A program made the translations under genes and the position numbers. Below, in pieces: positions 21,601 through 33,217 of a stretch of DNA of 64,000 nucleotides. Location: positions 18,985,753-19,049,752 of the forward strand of contig NC_090290.1 in assembly GCF_037392515.1 (NCBI RefSeq), read 5' to 3'. The stretch is from Haliotis asinina. Taxonomy: Eukaryota; Mollusca; Gastropoda; Lepetellida; Haliotidae. Within the stretch, counting starts at the first letter, position 1. Each line of letters begins with the position of its first letter. The notes beneath the pieces are model-generated. The model was not told the origin of the DNA. It searched no databases and was given only the letters and a program-made list of their open reading frames with translations.

Positions 21601-24600
21601 TGTTGATGTTAGAGGGAGACAGGAGCTGTTGTACTATAGTAGTGTTCCCACCACGACAGGCAAGATGAAGTAAACTATCACCACATGTATCCAACAGTGT
21701 CAGGTCAGCCTGGTTGGACACAAGGAGGTTAAAGATACTTTGATGTCCATTGACAGCAGCCTCCATTACTGGCGTTACTCCAGCTCTTGCTCTGCTGTTT
21801 ATGTTAGAGGGAGACAAGAGCTGCTGTACTATAGCAGTGTTCCCATGACGACAGGCAAGGTGAAGTAAACTATCACCACATGCAGACACCAGTGTCAGGT
21901 CAGCCTGGTTAGACACAAGGAGGTCAAACACACTTTGTTGTCCATAGACAGCTGCCACCATGGTTGGCGTATATCCAAACTCACCTCTACTGTTGATGTT
22001 AGAGCGAGAAACAAGCTGTTGTACTATAGCACAGTTCCCACCCTGACAAGCAAGATGAAGTAAACTATCACCAAATTTATCCAACAGTGTCAGGTCAGCT
22101 TGGTTGGATACAAGGAGGTCAAACACACTTTGTTGTCCTTTGACAGCTGCCACCATGGCTGGTGTCCATCCAAACTGACCTCTACTGTTGATGTTAGAGG
22201 GAGACAGGAGCTGTTGTACTATAGTAGTGTTCCCACCCTGACAAGCAAGATGAAGTAAACTATCACCACATGTATCCAACAGAGTCAGGTCAGCTTGGTT
22301 GGACACAAGGAGGTTAAAGATACTTTGATGTCCATTGACAGCAGCCTCCATTACTGGCGTTACTCCAGCTCTTGCTCTGCTGTTTATGTTAGAGGGAGAC
22401 AGGAGCTGCTGTACTATAGCAGTGTTCCCATGACGACAGGCAAGGTGAAGTAAACTATCACCACACGCAGACACCAGTGTCAGGTCAGCCTGGTTAGACA
22501 CAAGGAGGTCAAACACACTTTGCTGTCCATAGACAGCTGCCACCATGGTTGGCGTATATTCAAACTCACCTCTACTGTTGATGTTAGAGCGAGAAACAAG
22601 CTGTTGTACTATAGCACAGTTCCCACCCTGACAAGCAAGATGAAGTAAACTATCACCAAATTTATCCAACAGTGTCAGGTCAGCTTGGTTGGATACAAGG
22701 AGGTCAAACACACTTTGTTGTCCTTTGACAGCTGCCACCATGGCTGGCGTCCATCCAAACTGACCTCTACTGTTGATGTTAGAGGGAGACAGGAGCTGTT
22801 GTACTATAGTAGTGTTCCCACCACGACAGGCAAAATGAAGTAAACTATCACCACATGTATCCAACAGAGTCAGGTCAGCTTGGTTGGACACAAGGAGGTT
22901 AAAGATACTTTGATGTCCATTGACAGCAGCCTCCATTACTGGCGTTACTCCGGCTCTTGCTCTGCTGTTTATGTTAGAGGGAGACTGGAGCTGCTGTACT
23001 ATAGCAGTGTTCCCATGACGACAGGCAAGGTGAAGTAAACTATCACCACACGCAGACACCAGTGTCAGGTCAGCCTGGTTAGACACAAGGAGGTCAAACA
23101 CACTTTGTTGTCCATAGACAGCTGCCACCATGGTTGGCGTCCATCCAAACTGACCTCTGCTGTTGATGTTAGAGCGAGAAACAAGCTGTTGTACTATAGC
23201 ACAGTTCCCACCCTGACAAGCAAGATGAAGTAAACTATCACCAAATTTATCCAACAGTGTCAGGTCAGCTTGGTTGGATACAAGGAGGTCAAACACACTT
23301 TGTTGTCCTTTGACAGCTGCCACCATGGCTGGTGTCCATCCAAACTGACCTCTACTGTTGATGTTAGAGGGAGACAGGAGCTGTTGTACTATAGTAGTGT
23401 TCCCACCACGACAGGCAAGATGAAGTAAACTATCACCACATGTATCCAACAGTGTCAGGTCAGCCTGGTTGGGCACAAGGAGGTTAAAGATACTTTGATG
23501 TCCATTGACAGCAGCCTCCATTACTGGCGTTACTCCAGCTCTTGCTCTGCTGTTTATGTTAGAGGGAGACAGGAGCTGCTGTACTAAAGCAGTGTTCCCA
23601 TGACGACAGGCAAGGTGAAGTAAACTATCACCACACGCAGACACCAGTGTCAGGTCAGCCTGGTTAGACACAAGGAGGTCAAACACACTTTGTTGTCCAT
23701 AGACAGCTGCCACCATGGTTGGCGTATATCCAAACTCACCTCTACTGTTGATGTTAGAGCGAGAAACAAGCTGTTGTACTATAGCACAGTTCCCACCCTG
23801 ACAAGCAAGATGAAGTAAACTATCACCAAATTTATCCAACAGTGTCAGGTCAGCTTGGTTGGATACAAGGAGGTCAAACACACTTTGTTGTCCTTTGACA
23901 GCTGCCACCATGGCTGGTGTCCATCCAAACTGACCTCTACTGTTGATGTTAGAGGGAGACAGGAGCTGTTGTACTATAGTAGTGTTCCCACCACGACAGG
24001 CAAGATGAAGTAAACTATCACCACATGTATCCAACAGTGTCAGGTCAGCTTGGTTGGACACAAGGAGGTTAAAGATACTTTGATGTCCATTGACAGCAGC
24101 CTCCATTACTGGCGTTACTCCAGCTCTTGCTCTGCTGTTTATGTTAGAGGGAGACAGGAGCTGCTGTACTATAGCAGTGTTCCCATGACGACAGGCAAGG
24201 TGAAGTAAACTATCACCACACGCAGACACCAGTGTCAGGTCAGCCTGGTTAGACACAAGGAGGTCAAACACACTTTGTTGTCCATAGACAGCTGCCACCA
24301 TGGTTGGCGTATATCCAAACTCACCTCTACTGTTGATGTTAGAGCGAGAAACAAGCTGTTGTACTATAGCACAGTTCCCACCCTGACAAGCAAGATGAAG
24401 TAAACTATCACCAAATTTATCTAACAGTGTCAGGTCAGCTTGGTTGGATACAAGGAGGTCAAACACACTTTGTTGTCCTTCGACAGCTGCCACCATGGCT
24501 GGCGTCCATCCAAACTGACCTCTACTGTTGATGTTAGAGGGAGACAGGAGCCGTTGTACTATAGTAGTGTTCCCACCACGACAGGCAAGATGAATAATTG

Positions 24601-26490
24601 GATTGCAATATTTATCTTTCACATTCAAGTTTGATATTTTCTGTAGTAACTCAAAACATCCTTCTGATGCTGAAAGTGCTGCAAGCATGGCAGGTGTTCT
24701 ACCATTCACATCAGCAGAGTTTATGACATTATCTCCAGGTTTCCTATTTAGCAGGATTTTCAGGGATTTTTCCATTCTTGTCTTACAGACCAGATGGAAG
24801 ATGTTTTGTAAGTACTTGTCTCTCATATCAATATCAGCACCTTCCTGGAGCAGATACACCAGAATATCGGAGCTGCCATTTTTAGCAGCCTGCAACAAAA
24901 GTCTGTTCAGTGTCAGTTGATGATCATGGTTTTTACAACGAGTGAAGAGCCATTTCAATACTAACACGTTGTTGCTTTGTGCACACCCTTTCATAGCTTG
25001 GCTGATCTCCACTTGAGAGAACTCTTCTCCAGTTGTGTATTCTATATCTGTAACTAGACGTGGATTATGTCCAAGAGCTGCCCAGTACAGAAAACATTTC
25101 CTTTTCTCCTTCCTGTGACACCAATGCTCTTTAGAATCAGTTTGATTATGCTGATGGTGGTGCTTTGCCCTATCAGACTGAAGTTTGTTCAGCAGTTTGA
25201 AAGCTGTAGTGTCTCGTTTGAGAACTGGGTGTGTCACTGACTGAGCAAACTGTCCTTGTTTAATAGAATGTGCAAACCTTGTGGTAAGTAGGTCATCATA
25301 ATTATCCGAGACATATATAAGATGCAGATGATCATCAACATTAGTTTCTTCAACCTTTTCACCTTGTACTCTTTCAAACAGAAAGTCATCACTGCAATGC
25401 TTCAAAACAAAGACTGGACTGATATTGTACAAGGTACAGGCACAAGCATCATAGATGGAAGAATGGGCAAAGCCAATAGTGTCTCCTCTTGTGAAGAATG
25501 TACCTCGAAAACTTTTAGCAGCTTTGTACATTCCTGAACGTGTAGCATTAGGCATCAGGTCTTGAACAGTTTTGACCATCGTGTCCATTTCCTTGTCTTC
25601 ATCTCCACTGTCTAACCTGGTCAGGTTCAATTTGTCTTCACACAGCAGCATCAGAACCAAACTGGCAGACCTATCATTTCTGTCTTCAAGTAACTGCTTT
25701 AGTTCTAGCCTAAGATAAAACAGTGGTTCCTTGAAAAATGATTTTGCGTTTTTACAAAATGAGGAAAATTGAAAACAGAGTTTACAAGTAAGAGGAAATC
25801 CAAAGATGTTGGAGACTTCTAGCTCACTATAATGTGGAAGATGTTGCACAGAGTAGTCACAAAAGGCACGCCTATGTTGTTCAAATATTGTCTTTTTATC
25901 TTTGTCAGACAGTCTGTATTTTTCTTGTTTTGTTAAGTCCACTACAGTTTGACCCTTGAACAATTTGAAACCCTCATATTGCAATTTTCCCAGTCCATCA
26001 TGGAAATTGTAGGATTTTGATGTGAAGACAACATGAATATCCTTTGTTTCACAATCTTTGAAACTTTGCATTTTCCTTCTAGATTTTTTACTGGCATCTC
26101 TGTTTTCAGTCATTTCTGACTTGTGTTTCTCTGCTGTTCTCTGCTTTTGCTCTAAATGGGGAAGAAGATTATTCAGAAAGTTTTTAACATGTGAAGTATT
26201 AGCAGATACTCCAACTGTACCAAACAAATCATCTACAATGAGGAATACTCTTGAGTAGGTACTAAGGCAGCGGTCAAAGTCAAACTTCTTAAGGCTGTTC
26301 ACAAACACGACCTCGTATCCCTTCTGTCCATACTGTGAACCCAGCACCAGAGCCATTGTTGTCTTGCCTTCTCCTGAAGCACCACAAATAGTCACATGAC
26401 CAAATTCCTTCAATTTCTGTTTCACTTTTCTGTAGGCTTCAGTTGGAGCAAAAATCTTCCTTGCTTCATCTGTGCGTAAATCAAGGGTAT
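18623..26490 (-). CDS. STAND-type P-loop NTPase with giant ankyrin array, last exon
   Basis: One uninterrupted exon of about 2,621 codons. Its 5' edge is a splice acceptor (ttattccttcacag on the minus strand, exon base 26490) entered in phase 1, so the protein starts upstream. From the exon start, residues 36-43 are Walker A (GASGEGKT) and about 81-90 are Walker B (VFLIVDDLFG). The DD-FG form resembles the animal nSTAND3-type domain. A helical region follows with FPLTCKLC and GFAHSSIYDACAC, typical of these proteins. About four diverged ankyrin repeats come next. Then about 60 ankyrin repeats occur as 65-residue pairs containing GDSLLHLAC, INSR and QSVFDLLVSNQADLTL, running to the C terminus with no further domain. 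By family precedent this is a cytosolic sensor or scaffold in innate immunity. Ligand and partners are unknown. Array length may be affected by assembly. Confidence 0.85.
18680..24590 (-). repeat. Coding satellite: 195-bp unit in 585-bp higher-order repeat
   Basis: About 30 copies of a 195-bp unit (two ankyrin repeats each) lie head to tail. Three unit types alternate, marked ACRGGNTT, ACQGGNCA and ACRHGNTA, giving a 585-bp period. The landmark tcccatgacg falls at 19306, 19696, 20281, 21256, 21841, 22426, 23011, 23596 and 24181. Spacings are therefore 390, 585, 975 and then 585 repeatedly, all multiples of 195. No indel breaks the frame. Confidence 0.95.
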
Positions 26491-27050
26491 CTGTGAAGGA
26501 ATAACAAACATTTATTTATTTATTTACAAAATACTAGGATGTTAACTCAAAATGACAAAATATTTACCTCTTTCATTGTGAGTGGAACCTTTAATCTTAT
26601 GGTTGGAGATAACAACCTCATCTAGAACCTTTCACAGTACTTTCAACTGAACAGGAAACACCTCTTATTCTGATAAATGATCATGGCTGTTGCACTGGTA
26701 GTTGATACATCATAGTGGAAACAAAGCAAAAAGAACAGCTGGCATGTCAACAGTCTTCTTTCACACTTGTTCCTAGGAAACCGTTCCTAGGTATCTATAT
26801 ACACCATTCTTCATTAAGAACTGAATGTCAGTTTGGATGGGTTCATCATTGTGAGAATGATTTGAAATCACTGGTTAAACTGTTTGAACCTCCAAGCTTG
26901 TAAGGAAAATGGCAAAATTTCACATGATCAGTTTGCACAAAAGAATTCAACAGTATGTGAACTTTTTTTCGCAAGTCACAGATGGGTAAATGCCAAATAC
27001 TTTTGAACAAGATCAAGTCAATTCTTGACCCTTCATCCATGAACACTCAC
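26491..27050 (-). other. Intron of the STAND-ankyrin gene
   Basis: Bounded by the donor gtgagt (GT at 27050-27049) and the acceptor cttcacag (AG at 26492-26491) on the minus strand. It contains only AT-rich sequence with a ttatttattta run. Confidence 0.65.
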
Positions 27051-27134
27051 CTCTGCCAAGTGTTCCTTGTCCTGCCCCTCCAGTGACGATGTTGAGAATG
27101 TTGGCAGCTTGGGCATTCCCTGAACGCTGTTCAC
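27051..27134 (-). CDS. Small phase-1 exon upstream of the STAND exon
   Basis: An 84-bp exon with a good acceptor (ttgatgttgacag) and a consensus donor (GCAGAG|GTGAGT). It enters with two bases and leaves with one, so it fits exactly in phase onto the main exon (join codon G|AT, Asp). It encodes a Gly/Asn/Ala-rich peptide containing SGNAQAANILNIVTGGAGQG. A second exon at 29436 has the same phase and related composition, suggesting an exon-duplicated module in the N-terminal region. I do not recognise a named domain. Confidence 0.65.
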
Positions 27135-28677
27135 CTGTCAACATCAACCAGGAGGAATCATCAGTAACCATGGTAACCATAGTGTTTTCTTTCCACACTG
27201 AATAAAATATTTAATGTTGTTGCAGTGCATAAGAGTTTGGTGAAAATCATTCTGAAGATCCAAGTCAATAGATCTGTATTCTCTTGGTTATAAAACTTTC
27301 CAGTTGATAACAATTTAGTTGATGATCAAAACTTGTTCATCATGAATCAGGGTAAGGTTTTTCAGATTTATTTCAAGAAGTGAAGACATTCACCCATACA
27401 CTGTGAACTCAGAGTGTCTAGCTATAAGGCACTTGTAAGGGAAAGTTGTGCCACAAATTCAGCTGCTCAACAATCACCTGCTTGAAAACATGGCTGCCTA
27501 AACCTCGTCATTTCAATGCCCTTCCTCAAGGAAGGCATATGCAATCAAAACATGATATGTATTGATTAAAGGAGCTTGTACAAACTATAAGTATGATAGG
27601 AACTAAAAATAAATAAATAAAGAAATCATTACTTCCTTGTAATGAAGAGGTTAAGGACATCATTGAAATATTTGAACAATATGTAACATAGTTTCTGTGA
27701 ACAGTGTTTGACCTGATGCAGAAAACCTGTGTATTTGACTCACATCTCAAATATGCAGTGAAAGCTTGTATCATTGTTGACGTAAGGCTACTGGGCCCTA
27801 AGTTTAGATAATCTAAGCTTGTAATTTGCTGTTGTTTAAAACTGCATAGTTTATTGTTTGCCAGTTAACTACTCATTGCTGATCAAATACCTGACCTGCT
27901 TTACTTTGGGTTTGTTTTATCGTAATTTAACAATCACAGTTGATCTCTTGATGAAAATTACATACTGAGGTTGACTCCCCAAAACATGACCAAGACTCAC
28001 TCTCCTGAAACCACTAAGCCATGATGACTCCTAAATTTTCATGTCTAGGGTAAACACTCTGTGAAGAAGAGTTTGATTTCAAAGACTGTTTTTGAAGAAG
28101 AGTTTGATTTCAAAGCCTGTTTTTCTCACTTAAACAAGCTCTTGTGACAGCCAGTCAATATGGACAGTTTTAAACAAGTAAAGTGAATAACAACAGCATA
28201 GTAAGGCATCAAGATATATCCCATGACAAAAAGTCAGTTTGAATGAAATTCAAATTACTGTTGGATTTGGAGCTTGATCCAGCAATAAGTGTAATTACAC
28301 TACTAAGATATTTCAAACAATTCAATTTATATTTCTGAATAAAATTGTGAACAGTGTCCCATGGAGTATCCCTTTCGTAATAGATACTCACAGCTTGGTT
28401 GTTAAAAACTCAGTTATCTCTTAACCAGCCATTAAGTACATTTAAGTGAATGTTAACTTGGTTATCTTGCTGTTCAAAACTCTGTTAACTCTTAACAGGT
28501 TGTTAACATGATGTTAAGTTAACAGAAATAAGGACTGTTAACGTCTTAACAGTGTTGTTAACTTGCAAATGTTGTTTGTTTCTGATGCTGCTATATGGTG
28601 CCAGTTCAGCAAAAAAAGGATTGGGTGTGCCATGGACTGGCCTAAATATTGGGAATTATTCTGACAAAGCGTTACAT
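27135..28677 (-). other. Intron sequence, nothing recognised
   Basis: Lies between the two small exons of the STAND gene. A short direct repeat gaagaagagtttgatttcaa occurs at about 28065 and 28097, and several gttaac-rich repeats at 28400-28560. No exon-like segment was found. Confidence 0.45.
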
Positions 28678-29074
28678 CATCCTCAATATCTCCAAGGTGT
28701 ACGTTCTGATAAATCTCCACTATACCTTGGATGCATCTATGGCTCGCCCCAATAATCATATTACCTCCCTTTGCTGACTCCTCATTCACACAGTAGCCAA
28801 TCAGCAAGGTCGCCTATACAACCGAGCAAGCCAGTGTCAACAAAAACAGCGGTCGCAGCTATGAAGGTGTGTTCACAGATTTTGGAAAAAATCATACAGA
28901 CAAATTGTCAGGTCCAAAACTTTAAAAAAATATATGCAAGAACTTCTACCTCTTTCAGAGGTACGCTCAGCTTCCCAGTGTAGACACCCGATTGGATAAA
29001 AGCCAGTCAATGGAGGTAATAAAATTATCTGTAGATGCATCCAAGTTATAGTGGAGGTATCGGAATGTATACCC
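28678..29074. mobile_element. MITE, gatgcatcc/acctccctttgctgg family, copy 2
   Basis: The left end has tctccaaggtgtacgttctg, ctccactataccttggatgc and attacctccctttgctgact. The right end has aagccagtcaatggaggtaa, ctgtagatgcatccaa and tatagtggaggtatcgga. The interior agcaagccagtgtcaacaaa matches copies 1 and 3. It sits inside an intron of the STAND gene. Confidence 0.75.
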
Positions 29075-29435
29075 TTGTTTCACTGTTCAACTACAGTACA
29101 CCTATAGCGATATAATAATCAGGTGTCGGCAGCGTCAGAAATAGTGAAAGTTCATAGCCCACAAAAAATTTAATAGGCCGAAATTTATATATATACACAT
29201 GGGTTTCATCAATGAACTGCTAACATGAACATGTTTACCAGGCCATAATCATGCATGATTTAAAAGTGTATTATAACCCAACAAGTTTGAGTGATATATT
29301 TACAAAATGACCCCATGCAAATTCACTGGCCAGTGGAGACAAGTGGGGATTTTCTGGTCCGCCTGAATTTTTACTAGAGAAGGACCAGTGTGTCAGTGGC
29401 TATTTTGCACATTGCCAACTACAATTTGCACATAC

Positions 29436-29537
29436 CATACATGTTGATGACGTTGGTATTTCCCATGCCGCCATGGACACAACCAGCGGTGTTGGCTGAG
29501 TGTACATTGCTGCCCTTCACACCAGTCACGACGTTGT
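29436..29537 (-). CDS. Second small phase-1 exon of the STAND gene
   Basis: A 102-bp exon with acceptor tgtgtacag (exon base 29537) and donor ATG|GTATGT (GT at 29435-29434). It enters with two bases and leaves with one. It encodes a peptide with VTGVKGSNVHSANTAGC and GGMGNTNVIN, similar in Gly/Asn style to the exon at 27051. Joining it to that exon keeps the frame. A start codon must lie further upstream and was not identified. Confidence 0.55.
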
Positions 29538-30337
29538 CTGTACACACAAGCAGTGTATAAATTAATGTTTCAGGATCAGAAAGTTTTAATAGTTACTTGC
29601 CCAAATGAAAATGTATTAGCCGAACTAAATAAAGATACAAAACAAATGTAGTTACTTATTACAAAATAAATGTAGTTACTTATTATTTCTTTCATAGAGT
29701 TCAAAGTTAAACATCAACATTACAAATTGTCAGGACCAGATGATTCAACATAAGTTTCAGGTTTATAACTATTCAAACAGTGACAGTGAAGTAAAGCACC
29801 CTGTCCGTCAATCAGGATTGAAACGACACCATGGTGCCATTTGCAAATGAGAATTTTTACAGACTGAAAATTTACACTAGCAAACAGGGAAACCATCATT
29901 CTAATTTTACTAGCCCTGGGAAGTTTGACCTAGCATCGGGCTACCGGGCTAGCGTTATTTTCAATGCTGGGTGCAGGACACATTTTGTGATTCCATTTGG
30001 GGCAAACCGGAGGTAAACTGAAAACAGAATAGTGGGATATATGGAAGCTAACCAGTGACATGAACCACACTGTTCTTAAACTTGACATCAGCTAACGGCA
30101 TGACTAACCATGTTTTGAACATTGCATATTTAATGCTCTGTTTGCCAATGGCCAGTTGAGGATTTAAGCAGCCGTTAATTGTTAACAGACAATTAAAATA
30201 ACTGAGTATTGCAAAACCAGGTCAAGGATGATGAAATGGGGACCCAGTACAACAGTGACACCAAAAATGGAACTAACAACTTCACAGAAAACAACTTCTT
30301 GCTTTTGCATGCAGCAATGTTTCTACATAGGTTGTGA
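29538..30337. other. Intron or intergenic, nothing recognised
   Basis: AT-rich. A local duplication aaataaatgtagttacttatta occurs twice near 29640-29690 (written here as one approximate unit). No further phase-1 exon was identified. Confidence 0.35.
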
Positions 30338-30595
30338 CTATAATCGAGCAGTGTCTATTCTAGAACTGAGAATCATGGGGCAGATTGGTTGCCCCCATAC
30401 AAAAAAGGAAGGGGGATTTGTTGGGTTTTTTAAAGAGTCAGAGGGACTGGGGTTAGTCTTGAGGTTTTGCTTTCCTTTCGATTCACATGTCTCCTTAACA
30501 GACGTATTGGTCTGGGGAGACGTGGCTGACACTGTTGCTTTCTCAGTGGTGTTTTGTGCAAAAAAGTCAGTTATTTTCTTCCTTTTGCGTGACAT
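30338..30595 (-). pseudogene. Possible transposase-type N-terminal fragment
   Basis: An 85-codon frame begins MSRKRKKITDFFAQ, continues with a Ser/Thr/Pro/Lys-rich stretch and then FVWGQPICP, and stops. The basic start followed by ITDFF resembles the first residues of several hAT/ZMYM-like transposon proteins. No catalytic region follows. It could equally be a host exon. I give it low confidence. Confidence 0.3.
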
Positions 30596-31163
30596 TATTC
30601 ACACCAAATTACCACGAACCGTTGTAAATAAGAATTTCACATTCGTCATCTGCATCTTCAACTTTCTACTACACTAAATCAGATTCACATGCGATTGGAT
30701 GAAATGGTGTAAGATGTTCATGTGTTTCAAAAGCACATCCATCCAGTAATTAAAACTGACCACAATTTCAAGTATTCAGAGCTGTCATTTTTTATCACCA
30801 TGACTTATGCTTATGTGTGCACCAATATTTTCAAGTAGATGACATTTGGTGCAGAATGGAGGGTTGATGTGTTCCACTTCCTGTGCTGGGAAAAGTCGGT
30901 AGTCAAGTTGGACAGAATTTGTGTTTTATTGTAGTTTAAAAGCCAGACTGTACCCCTATCTACATGGATTGGCTGTTGATAGCCTGGATAATTTTTAAAA
31001 AAATATAAGGTTACCATAGAAGTCTATGGGAAAACATCTGGTGTTGTGTAACCTCAAGTGATAATCATAATATTGTCCGATTTCAAAAACAAGGCTAAAA
31101 CGAAACTGTGTTTTGCACATACTGAACACATGCACTATGTTTAGAGTTCATAGCCTAACGTTG

Positions 31164-31188
31164 TCAATTAATTAATTAATTAATTAAT
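31164..31188. repeat. AATT microsatellite
   Basis: Six tandem taat units (aattaattaattaattaatt). Confidence 0.9.
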
Positions 31189-31967
31189 CATAACTTCATC
31201 GATACATGTGATCTGTTTTCATATTGATATGAATAGAATTTCGTTTCCTCAGTGCCGATAGTGATTTTAACCAAGGAAAGTTACTCTGTTATGTTTACAT
31301 GTTGTCACTCGAACTTGACTCAGTGGATGACTCCGATTTCAAAAGTCATTCCTTGCCAATATAAAGCCTTTTTCGTATGTTTTTGAAAGGTGGGTAGGGA
31401 GTAAATTACTATGTGCAATAGTTCGCCCTCTGTTGTTTATATGAGGGTCAATTTGATCATTATTAGCGAGAATCGCGCATCCTCGAACAGACACTGATCA
31501 AGTGATGAGGTACAGTTATATAGTATATGGTACAGTTAGATTTTGAAATCAAGCATTTCGTTAAATGACTAATAATTTCAGTCATTTATTTGTGGTGGAC
31601 TGAATAGTTGTTACAGTCCTGTCACATCTATACTGTGGGAGTAGCCAATGGGAAACTAAGTGGAAACTTTGGAGGTTTGCACCCTGGAATTGAAGAACAA
31701 CAAACAGAGACAGCGATGAAGCCAATAAACAGTGGGATTAAGTGATATGAACAGGCTGATAGGGTACCATCACAGAATGTAAAGTTTCACCAATTCTGCA
31801 TAGGCTGATGGTTGATGGTCTCTGCTGATCATGGCTTCCAAAGTTTTAGTTTTGATTCCTCAGTGAATAGGATTTCGACTGTTTGGATTAGGGAATTTTT
31901 GTTGGTGAGATTTCTGATTTCTGATTTGCTGTCTTGCCTGTTAGTAGTCACGGTATATGAATCTACA

Positions 31968-32400
31968 TTAAAACAGTGCTCTATGGAATAAACAAGAAGT
32001 TGTCATCCTTAAGGTTGTAGAGTTGTGAGAATGTTGAGAATGTTGGTTAAACCAACATTGACACCCACTTGTACTTGGTTTGACTGAGCTGACCTCCTCG
32101 TGCTCAGCTGAACCTGCGGATACTAAGTGACCTTCATGTTCCTCGTCTGTAATGACTCCACTACTACCAGAGTCATCTTCTGTAGTCAGGTATTCTTCAT
32201 CTGAACTGGACATGTCAACTTCAGGAATAGACAAGTGACCTCTCAATCCTGATGTGCCCGAGTGACCTTCAGGCTGTCCACTAGGAGGAGCCACGTGACC
32301 TTAGGCCTGCCCACTGGATGGGGCCACATGATATTCAGGCAGCTCATCGGAAGTGTCCATGTTGTCTTCAGACTTTAATCTGGAAGTGGCCAAGACCAGA
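31968..32400 (-). pseudogene. Broken acidic coding fragment
   Basis: Minus-strand reading from about 32361 starts with an ATG (MDTSDELPEYHVAPSSGQA), meets a TAA near 32302, then continues in frame with APPSGQPEGHSGTSGLRGH, SSSDEEYLTTEDDSGSSG and EHEGHLVSAGSAEHEE before stopping at 31968. The duplicated APSSGQ/APPSGQ and GHxS phrases and the acidic Ser/Asp/Glu bias look like real former coding sequence. The type matches the acidic N termini of piggyBac-type transposases or a disordered exon. The family is not identified. Confidence 0.35.
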
Positions 32401-33044
32401 TGTCAACTGTCCTTATCTTGGTTAGCCATCACAATGACACTCGTTTTGTCATCAAGCACTATCTGTAAAAATAATGGAGAATCTAATTATGCCCCCCAAA
32501 AATGTTTGGTCAGGCAGCTTAATGAAATCTTTTTGACTCCTTTGTATGTCTATTTTCATTATTATGATAACAAAGGAACACAATATGAAGTTTAACTTCA
32601 TCTTACAGTGATACAAAATGTTAGGACTGGAAAAAAAATCTGATGTCAATGTACGCCTTTTTGTCTTAGAATCCTAAGGAATTTAGCAATGTTTTTATCA
32701 TGCATAATGGAGCTTTATGAAAAGAATATTTAGTTTCCTTGTTCAGTTTAATGAATCAGTCTGAGTTTAATGTCATGAGACCTAGATCAGTAATATTTCA
32801 AGATTGCAAGTAAAGAGACTAAAATCTATATGACGAGTTTCTTTTCCTGAAATATCGCAGCAAATGAAAAGATTAATGGGATTCAAGTAGTGCACACTCG
32901 TGGGGAGAAGACCATATTTATTACTGAACATCTCAAAGTTTCGGGTCTGCCACCTCTCGGCTCGGTCACCAGTAGTCCAGCATATAACTAGACGACTTCG
33001 CACTATACCAAGGTGTGCTCGACCCTGGGTGGAATACGAGTTTA
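32401..33044. other. Flank of the giant inverted repeat
   Basis: No gene was seen. It contains ggtcaccagt at 32964-32973, which recurs at 44096-44105 just outside the other end of the inverted repeat. Confidence 0.4.
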
Positions 33045-33217
33045 TTCATATAACACGTCACAATTTAATTCTGGACTCACAATAGTCCAGAAACTCTCCG
33101 CACTGTGGCCACTCTCTCACAAGAGATTTGGCAAAAATAAACATGCAACTTTTATGAATATGTGCTAAGGATGAAAAATTGAAAAAATTTTTTTTCGAAA
33201 ACTGAAAATTTAAACTC

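Noticed and set aside
24440-24920. Plus-strand frames opposite the ankyrin exon
   Set aside because: They are antisense shadows of the STAND-ankyrin coding sequence.
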